A stretch of 29,816 nt of DNA, from assembly GCA_947285985.1 (NCBI GenBank), contig CAMYPB010000003.1:1-29816 (forward strand). Direction: 5' to 3'. This DNA is from an uncultured Holosporaceae bacterium. Its GTDB lineage: Bacteria; Pseudomonadota; Alphaproteobacteria; RUG11792. Below the pieces are notes generated by a model that was not told where the DNA came from, did no database searches, and worked only from the letters and a program-made list of their open reading frames with translations. Of the stretch, positions 24,115 to 29,816 are shown piece after piece; position 1 is the stretch's first letter, and each line of letters opens with the position of its first letter. The position numbers and the translations under genes are program-made.

Positions 24115-25794
24115 TATATCTCTGATACTATTGTGTATATCTTTTAAAATAATATTGTAATTGTCATTAAAAATTCTTTTGAATATTTCAATGATAAAAT
24201 CTCGACTAGATTTTGTTTCTGACTCAATGATATTTTGAATATTATAAAAGTTATTGTATATATTCATAAAATACCCCACATTTTCAAGGGGACTCTTCGA
24301 TTGTATAAATGTGAGATTTTGTATATTATTTGCGGGTTTGCGATAACCATGATAAATTATATCCATTTCATTTGTGTCAAATTTATCATAATTTGTGTTC
24401 TCCGCGACATACAAAAAATCAACGTCGTGCTTGTTGTGATTTTGCATGAATTCGTCTATATAAATAAAATTTTTGATATATTTTAGATATAATTCAGTTG
24501 TATTTCTTGGGATATAAAAAATTTCCACTTTATTTTTACAAAATTTTTGTATATTTTCAATAAAATTGTTCAGTGTTTCACGAGACATATTTTCGAAGAC
24601 ATTTGTATAGACGAAGATGGAAGGAGAGATAAATTCATTTTGATTTATACTAAAATTTGTCATGTCTTTGATATTTTCATATTTTTTGAGGTGCGTCATA
24701 TTGTCGATGAGATAGATTATATCACTTATCTTCTCTGCTCCCAAAATAATCGCATACTCGATTTTTTTCATAGAAATGATAGACGGAAGACCCGATGTTT
24801 TTATTATATCTTGTGGAGTGTTGTGATTATCAACGACAATCACTCCATTGTTTATTTTGGAGACTAAATAATCAATATATAAAATTGTTTGAATATCGAG
24901 AAAATCCCCTAAAAAAAATGCCTTGATATTTTTCGATCGAGATTTTATTGTATCAACGATTTTATCGACATATTCATAAAATAAATTATTATTTTTATCG
25001 ATAAGAGATCTGTCGTGTTCTATGAGGGTTGGATATTGTCGTATTGAATTTCGTATCCATTTTCCATCGACACTCGAAATTTTCACAATTTTATCATTAA
25101 ATTTAGATATCTCAAATTTTCTTGCATAAATATTTTCATAATCATGAGAGGTTTGAGATATCAAAGTTGGATTCGTCTGATAATATTCAAGATGATCGTC
25201 TTTCAATGCGGCCGTTGGGCAGACATCGATTATATTACATGATAGATCGTTGAAATCGTCGTGAAGCTCTGCTTTTTCGATATTTTTTATATTAATTTGA
25301 CATATTTTGTTGAGATGACTCGTGCATCTCCCGCAAAATATACACTTCGATATATTGAAATGTATATTCGTTCCTATGGACTTAAATTCGTCTTTCATTA
25401 TATTTTTCTGATCGAGATTTAAATTTAATAATTCATTGGAATCATAAATTTTGGAGGAATACACCTGAAGTTTACACGATCCCGATTTATGACAATTCAA
25501 ACATGTTATCGTATGATGTTCCAATATTTTTTTCAGGGTTTCTTTTCGTGATTTTAAAACTATCTCAGAATTTGTTTTTATGACCATTCCGTCGCGAGGA
25601 TATGTCATGCATCCAAGAGAAAGCGTGTTGTTTTCTGTCTCAACAACACACATCCGACATCTTCCAAGAGGAACATGATTTTTCAAAAAACAAAGATGGG
25701 GGACGAATATTCCCAATTTTAAACAAATTGAAAGTATCGTCTCTTCACTTTTAACTTCGTATTCCTTCCCATCTATAATTATATTGACTAACAA
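24100..25794 (-). CDS. nuoG: NADH-quinone oxidoreductase chain G, short and divergent
   Basis: Fe-S subunit of the peripheral arm of respiratory complex I. It has 564 residues against about 670-700 in typical alphaproteobacteria. The N-terminal cluster domains are intact. The [2Fe-2S] ligands are Cys35, Cys46, Cys49 and Cys62. The His-Cys3 [4Fe-4S] site is His94, Cys98, Cys101 and Cys107 (HHTITCLNCHKSGSCKLQ). The second [4Fe-4S] site is Cys151, Cys154, Cys157 and Cys192 in DVCPTAAL. After about residue 215 the molybdopterin-oxidoreductase-like domain is recognisable only in traces (ARKFEIS, VDGKWIRNSIRQYP, FLGDFLDIQTILYI) and is rich in Ile, Asn, Asp and Lys. The start is 2 bp after the secA stop; no other nuo gene is nearby. 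The stop overlaps mrdA. Confidence 0.9.
   Translation of the reverse strand: MLVNIIIDGKEYEVKSEETILSICLKLGIFVPHLCFLKNHVPLGRCRMCVVETENNTLSLGCMTYPRDGMVIKTNSEIVLKSRKETLKKILEHHTITCLNCHKSGSCKLQVYSSKIYDSNELLNLNLDQKNIMKDEFKSIGTNIHFNISKCIFCGRCTSHLNKICQINIKNIEKAELHDDFNDLSCNIIDVCPTAALKDDHLEYYQTNPTLISQTSHDYENIYARKFEISKFNDKIVKISSVDGKWIRNSIRQYPTLIEHDRSLIDKNNNLFYEYVDKIVDTIKSRSKNIKAFFLGDFLDIQTILYIDYLVSKINNGVIVVDNHNTPQDIIKTSGLPSIISMKKIEYAIILGAEKISDIIYLIDNMTHLKKYENIKDMTNFSINQNEFISPSIFVYTNVFENMSRETLNNFIENIQKFCKNKVEIFYIPRNTTELYLKYIKNFIYIDEFMQNHNKHDVDFLYVAENTNYDKFDTNEMDIIYHGYRKPANNIQNLTFIQSKSPLENVGYFMNIYNNFYNIQNIIESETKSSRDFIIEIFKRIFNDNYNIILKDIHNSIRDILSNN
24111..24131. other. Stem-loop at the mrdA/nuoG convergence
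   Basis: ATAGTAT (24111-24117) and ATACTAT (24125-24131) form a perfect 7-bp stem with a 7-base loop, covering the mrdA stop codon and lying inside the nuoG coding end. The plus-strand 3' flank is only moderately T-rich (TGTGTATATCTTTT), so it is a weak terminator candidate for mrdA at best. Confidence 0.3.
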
Positions 25795-25796
25795 GA

Positions 25797-28700
25797 TTAT
25801 TCCTCAGAAGACGATGATTTTTTTGTCGTTACACGTCTCCTCGTTGTCGTCGATTTATTATTTGAGTATGAAGAAGATGGTCTCTTTCTATCCCCCATAT
25901 TTTTCGTGGAATTCTTATTCGTCCTTGAAGACGAAGATGATGAAGATTTTCTCGTTGTATTTTTCGAAAATTCTTTATTATTTCTATTCCTACTCCTCGT
26001 TTCCGTCATCTTATCCTTGTTGTTTCTAGAGGATAATGATGATGGACGTCTAGAATTTTTCATCGACGATTCTCTCTCGAATTTCGAAGAAGACGACGAT
26101 TTTCTAGAGTTCGTCGAATCTTTTTTCAAAGGTGACCTTCTTGTCGTCGTCTTTGTATCGGATTTCTTTATCGCTCGAATCGTATTGTCATTTTTATCCT
26201 TCGATACGACGACACTCTTCTTTTTTCGAGGGAGATCGTTGTCGTTGTTTTCATTTTGTTCTAGATTCACGAGGATATCATCCAGACTTATCGATTGTGT
26301 ATTATTATTGTCATTGAAAGTTTTCATTTCGTTGTTTTCCTCTTCTATATTTTCATTTTCTTCTTCTTTGATTTCGTCAATGACATCATTATTATTTTCT
26401 TCCACAATTTCGTCAACAGAATCTTCATTGTTTTCAGAAATATTTTCTATTTGTGATAAATTTTCCTCATCACCTTGATCTTCAATTTCGTTGTCATCAT
26501 CAACATCATGGTTATTGTTCGTTAGTGATTCGAAAGTTGGAAGTTTCAAGTCTCCCGTGTCTATACGAGATGCGATCTTCTTTTTTCTATTTTCGATTTT
26601 TTCTTTTGTTTCTCGTATAAGTTTTTCGAAGGCTTCCTTTATATCCGCAATTTTTTTCGGATCGAGATTTTTGAAATCATCTTCATTGATATCATCGAAA
26701 TTCATATTATTATCGAACATATTCATACCTCTACTATTTCGATTTGGATCCATCTCGAAATTGAATATTGTCGATAATGATTCACTTCGTATCGTATCGA
26801 GCATTTCCTGGAATAAATTGAAAGCTTCAAATTTATACTCATTTAGAGGATTCTTTTGAGCGTATGCACGAAGATTGATACCACGTCTTAGATGTTCGAG
26901 GGATAGAAGATGGAATCTCCATGCCTTATCTAAAACTCTCAACGTAACATCTTTTTCGACGTAGTTCATCATCTCACGTCCATATTTCTCAACTTTTTCG
27001 TTGTATCTATCTGTGATCATAACTTCAAGTCTAGATTTGAGGACTTCAGGAGACATAGCAGGATTGTTCAATATCTCATCTTTACTTCCTGAGATATCCA
27101 TTCCAAATATTGATTTACACGTCTTTTCAAGGGAATCCAAATCCCAACTATCAGGCATAGTATTTTGCGGAGCAATGCGCGACACTATCTCGTCTATCAT
27201 CGTTTCTATCATATTTTTCACGATATCTGTGACATCAGATGATTTCATGACATCATGTCTTTGACTATATATTATCTTTCGTTGATCATTCATGACATCA
27301 TCGAATTTTAATAATTGTTTTCTGACATCAAAGTTATACGCTTCAACGCGTTGCTGTGCTTTTTCAATGGCCTTCGAAATCCATCTATGAGTTAGGGCCT
27401 CATCTTTTTGTACGCCCATCTTTTGAAGGGTTTTCGCGAAATTTTGAGATCCAAATCTTCGGATTAAATCATCTTCCAAAGAGAGGAAGAATTTTGATGC
27501 TCCAGGATCTCCCTGACGTCCAGATCGTCCTCGAAGTTGATTATCGATACGTCTACTCTCATTTCTCTCAGTTCCGATAACGAAAAGTCCACCCGCATTT
27601 CGAACAATCTCACTCTTCTTTTCAATATCTTCTTTTATCTCTTTTATTTTTTGTTCTTTTTCATTTGGATCTGTTATATGGGCACATTCAAGTTCAATAC
27701 GAGTTTCAATCGATCCTCCTAATTTTATATCAGTTCCTCGTCCTGCCATATTCGTCGCAATCGTGACGGATCCAGGAGATCCAGCCTCTGAAATAATAAG
27801 AGCTTCTTTTTCATGATGTCTTGCGTTTAGGACATTATGAGGGATCCCCTCTCTTTGAAGGAGGGATGATATATACTCAGATCTATCTATATTCGTTGTT
27901 CCAACGAGAACAGGTTGTTGTCTTGAACGACATTCTTTAATAAGTTCAATGACAGCTTTGTCTTTTTCAGATATCGTCAAGAATATAGAGTCGTCATGAT
28001 CTATTCTAGCAACAGGTTTGTTTGGAGGAATACTCACAACTCGTAATTTATATATTTCATCGAATTCTGCTTCTTCTGTCATAGCGGTTCCTGTCATTCC
28101 CGATAATTTTGGGTATAATCTAAAAAGATTCTGATAGGATATCGTTGCAACAGTCTGACTTTCAGGTTTGACTTCAACATTTTCTTTGGCTTCTATTGCT
28201 TGGTGGAGACCTTCTGAATATCTTCTCCCATCCATAATACGACCCGTAAATTCATCGATTATCATGACTTCTCCATCCTTCACGATATAGTCGACATCTT
28301 TCGTGAATGATTGATGAGCTCTTAGTGCGCAATTGACGTGATAAACGAGGGATATATTATGTGAATCATATAAACCTGCATCATTTTTTAGGAGTCCTAT
28401 TTCATGCAGTCCTTTTTCAACTTTTTCAACTCCCTGATCCGTTAATGTCACACCACGGGTTTTCAATTCCTTCTCATAATCCGTTTCTGTGAGATTTTTA
28501 ACGACAGAATTAACCGCGATATAGAGTTGAGTTGATCCTTGATCGATCCCCGATATAATGAGAGGAGTTCTGGCCTCATCTATGAGGATACTATCGACCT
28601 CGTCGATAACCGCGAAATTGAAGGGTCTCATAACCATCTCAGATTCGTTGAATTTCAAATTATCCCTTAGATAATCAAATCCAAACTCATGGTTTGTTCC

Positions 28701-29225
28701 ATATGATATATCGCAAAGGTACGCATTTCTTTTCTGTTCGTCTGTCATCCCACTTATAATAATTCCAACAGAAAGTCCCAAAAATTTATATATTTGTCCC
28801 ATCCAGGATGCATCTCGTTTTGCGAGATAATCGTTCACTGTTACGACGTGAACTCCCTTTTCAGACAATGCATTGAGATATACTGCGAGAGTCGCAACGA
28901 GAGTTTTTCCTTCTCCCGTTCTCATTTCCGCGATACATCCATCGTGGAGAGCCATACCTCCAATCAATTGAACATCAAAATGACGCATTCCTAAAATTCT
29001 TCTCGAAGCCTCTCGAACGACAGCGAAAGCCTCTGGAAGAATAATATCAAGGGATGAACCATTATTCAGGGATTCCCTGAATTCAAATGTTTTATTTTTC
29101 AGTTCATCATCAGATAATTTTGAAATATCATTTTCCAATGCATTTATTTTTTTGACTATCTTTTCGTATTTTTTTATGATTCTGGAATTGTATGATCCAA
29201 ACCATTTCGTACAAATATTAAACAT
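25797..29225 (-). CDS. secA: Protein translocase ATPase SecA with a long bipartite disordered tail
   Basis: ATP-driven motor that pushes preproteins through SecYEG. The core is normal: Walker A MRTGEGKT (101-108), the DEAD-like VIDEVDSILIDEART (206-220), the second nucleotide domain with NMAGRGTDIKLGG (492-504) and RGRSGRQGDPG (565-575), and the helical scaffold with FHLLSLEHLRRGINLRAYAQ. The core ends near 820, but the protein is 1142 residues against about 850-950 for the family. After a charged helix-prone linker (about 855-890), residues 901-1000 contain 36 Asp/Glu, 24 Asn and only 3 Lys/Arg. Residues 1001-1142 contain 42 Lys/Arg and 37 Ser with 12 acidic. No Cys occurs after residue 703, so the usual C-terminal zinc finger is absent. 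The ATG lacks a clear Shine-Dalgarno. Confidence 0.97.
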   Translation of the reverse strand: MFNICTKWFGSYNSRIIKKYEKIVKKINALENDISKLSDDELKNKTFEFRESLNNGSSLDIILPEAFAVVREASRRILGMRHFDVQLIGGMALHDGCIAEMRTGEGKTLVATLAVYLNALSEKGVHVVTVNDYLAKRDASWMGQIYKFLGLSVGIIISGMTDEQKRNAYLCDISYGTNHEFGFDYLRDNLKFNESEMVMRPFNFAVIDEVDSILIDEARTPLIISGIDQGSTQLYIAVNSVVKNLTETDYEKELKTRGVTLTDQGVEKVEKGLHEIGLLKNDAGLYDSHNISLVYHVNCALRAHQSFTKDVDYIVKDGEVMIIDEFTGRIMDGRRYSEGLHQAIEAKENVEVKPESQTVATISYQNLFRLYPKLSGMTGTAMTEEAEFDEIYKLRVVSIPPNKPVARIDHDDSIFLTISEKDKAVIELIKECRSRQQPVLVGTTNIDRSEYISSLLQREGIPHNVLNARHHEKEALIISEAGSPGSVTIATNMAGRGTDIKLGGSIETRIELECAHITDPNEKEQKIKEIKEDIEKKSEIVRNAGGLFVIGTERNESRRIDNQLRGRSGRQGDPGASKFFLSLEDDLIRRFGSQNFAKTLQKMGVQKDEALTHRWISKAIEKAQQRVEAYNFDVRKQLLKFDDVMNDQRKIIYSQRHDVMKSSDVTDIVKNMIETMIDEIVSRIAPQNTMPDSWDLDSLEKTCKSIFGMDISGSKDEILNNPAMSPEVLKSRLEVMITDRYNEKVEKYGREMMNYVEKDVTLRVLDKAWRFHLLSLEHLRRGINLRAYAQKNPLNEYKFEAFNLFQEMLDTIRSESLSTIFNFEMDPNRNSRGMNMFDNNMNFDDINEDDFKNLDPKKIADIKEAFEKLIRETKEKIENRKKKIASRIDTGDLKLPTFESLTNNNHDVDDDNEIEDQGDEENLSQIENISENNEDSVDEIVEENNNDVIDEIKEEENENIEEENNEMKTFNDNNNTQSISLDDILVNLEQNENNDNDLPRKKKSVVVSKDKNDNTIRAIKKSDTKTTTRRSPLKKDSTNSRKSSSSSKFERESSMKNSRRPSSLSSRNNKDKMTETRSRNRNNKEFSKNTTRKSSSSSSSRTNKNSTKNMGDRKRPSSSYSNNKSTTTRRRVTTKKSSSSEE
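25800..26525 (-). other. Low-complexity region coding the acidic and Ser/Arg/Lys-rich SecA tail
   Basis: 26226-26525 encodes the acidic Asn-rich part and 25800-26225 the basic Ser-rich part. The longest serine runs are 7 (residues 1094-1100) and 5 (1043-1047). They use mixed codons (TCT TCA TCA TCT TCG TCT TCA; TCG TCG TCT TCT TCG), so they are not plain DNA repeats, and the composition is probably maintained at protein level. Confidence 0.85.
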
Positions 29226-29241
29226 AACAAAACTTTTTTAA

Positions 29242-29286
29242 AAAATTCAATGTGCCATACTTATATGATATATGAAAATTCAATGT
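29242..29286. repeat. 12-bp direct repeat upstream of secA
   Basis: AAAATTCAATGT occurs at 29242-29253 and 29275-29286, a 33-bp period (about three helical turns), within 65 bp upstream of the secA ATG. On the secA coding strand each copy contains TTGAAT, which resembles a -35 element, but no well-spaced -10 was found. Confidence 0.45.
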
Positions 29287-29368
29287 ATTGCTAGATTTTA
29301 GGATATATAAAATTGAAGATTGATATTATTTTTAAAAATACAAAAAAAAGTGTGTATGAAATGGAGGG

Positions 29369-29400
29369 ATCATTCCAAACATATGTTAGTCTGGAATGAT
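29369..29400. other. Inverted repeat between secA and the right-hand gene
   Basis: ATCATTCCA (29369-29377) and TGGAATGAT (29392-29400) form a perfect 9-bp stem; the loop contains the palindrome AACATATGTT (29378-29387). It lies just after the stop of the leftward right-end gene. On that strand a T8 tract follows only after about 19 bases, so it is not a textbook terminator but may act as a 3'-end structure or a protein-binding site. Confidence 0.5.
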
Positions 29401-29408
29401 TATCTTGT

Positions 29409-29816
29409 TTATTTATTATATTCCGCGAAATTTGATAGCCAATATAATTCAGGAATCGTGATGAGAACGAGTTTATGAATAGAAGGATCACCCGACTTAC
29501 CTTCACAAATCATAACTCGTCCTTTTTGATTATAATAAAATCCATATATGCACTCTCCATTATAAATTTGTTTTTGTGTTTGTCCATTGTATTCGTATGA
29601 TAGAGTTTTATCATTATGTGACTTTATAAATGTAATGTCATCTGAATATTTAATAGTATTCAAGTATTTATGTCCAGGAATCCCATCCCATCTCCAATTT
29701 CCATTGTCTAGATTCTCTTTTAATTGTGCAGTTTCATCTCGATTATTACTTTGTGGAAATGGATTAGATGTTGATTGCCACTTATCAATACTATATTTCC
29801 CGTTACTTTGTTTTAT
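29409..29816 (-). CDS. Unrecognised protein, C-terminal part (5' end outside window)
   Basis: The leftward frame is open from the right window edge to a TAA at 29409-29411, giving 135 visible residues; the start lies beyond the window. The visible part begins in a polar Ser/Asn/Gln-rich stretch (SNPFPQSNNRDETAQLKENL). It continues with GNWRWDGIPGHKYLNTIKYS, and then alternating hydrophobic and polar strands such as CIYGFYYNQKGRVMICEGKS and HKLVLITIPELYWLSN, suggesting a beta-rich fold. No signal peptide or membrane helix is visible in this part. I do not recognise the family. An internal in-frame TTG at 29661-29663 could be mistaken for a start, but the frame clearly continues upstream. Confidence 0.6.
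   Translation of the reverse strand: MKQSNGKYSIDKWQSTSNPFPQSNNRDETAQLKENLDNGNWRWDGIPGHKYLNTIKYSDDITFIKSHNDKTLSYEYNGQTQKQIYNGECIYGFYYNQKGRVMICEGKSGDPSIHKLVLITIPELYWLSNFAEYNK

Noticed and set aside
24235..24867. Plus-strand open frames opposite nuoG (83 and 106 codons)
   Set aside because: They are complements of the AT-rich nuoG C-terminal region, rich in Ile and Phe only, with no recognisable domain.
25906..26478. 190-codon plus-strand open frame opposite the secA tail, rich in Phe, Leu, Ser and acidic residues
   Set aside because: It is the complement of the low-complexity Ser/Arg/Asn/Glu coding region; it has no ribosome-binding site or family resemblance, and SecA on the other strand is certain through its core.
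29661..29663. Start codon of the right-end gene at TTG 29663 (minus strand)
   Set aside because: The frame stays open with similar composition up to the window edge, so this TTG is most simply an internal leucine.

Overview
This is an AT-rich stretch of what looks like an alphaproteobacterial chromosome with a compact genome, quite possibly a host-associated lineage of the Rickettsiales/Holosporales kind. The basis is the alphaproteobacterial look of BamE, RpoA, EF-Tu and GltX, the acpS-lepB pair, and the very short intergenic distances. Host association and exact order are inference; no rRNA is present to place it.

Layout. 1-2152: 3' end of gltX (glutamyl-tRNA synthetase), a stem-loop overlapping its stop codon, then acpS and lepB ending in an intrinsic terminator. 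2153-2545: a non-coding AT-rich gap with a strong Shine-Dalgarno followed directly by ATG-TAG, and a good sigma70-type promoter. 2546-20235: one unbroken block of 31 genes joining the classical str, S10, spc and alpha operons (rpsL rpsG fusA tuf rpsJ rplC rplD rplW rplB rpsS rplV rpsC rplP rpmC rpsQ rplN rplX rplE rpsN rpsH rplF rplR rpsE rpmD rplO secY adk rpsM rpsK rpoA rplQ). An 8-bp stem-loop with a T-rich 3' flank between rpsJ and rplC may be an internal attenuator or processing site. 20258-24114: bamE (outer-membrane assembly lipoprotein), tsaE (tRNA t6A synthesis), then rodA and mrdA, the glycan polymerase and transpeptidase of the elongasome, so the cell probably makes some peptidoglycan. 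24100-29225, opposite strand: secA followed by nuoG, 2 bp apart and probably co-transcribed; nuoG converges on and overlaps mrdA by 15 bp. 29409-29816: the 3' part of an unrecognised leftward gene running off the window.

The genes cover translation, protein export (SecY, SecA, LepB), envelope assembly (BamE, RodA, PBP2), lipid-cofactor activation (AcpS) and respiration (NuoG). The ribosomal block is rich in GGT-type codons, whereas mrdA prefers GGA/GGG.

The most unusual object is SecA. Its motor core is normal, but the protein is 1142 residues long. In place of the usual C-terminal zinc finger it has a Cys-free bipartite tail: about 100 residues of Asp/Glu/Asn followed by about 140 residues of Ser/Lys/Arg/Thr. 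NuoG is also odd: it keeps all visible Fe-S ligands but has a short, drifted C-terminal domain. Ribosomal protein L3 has lost the glutamine that PrmB methylates in E. coli.
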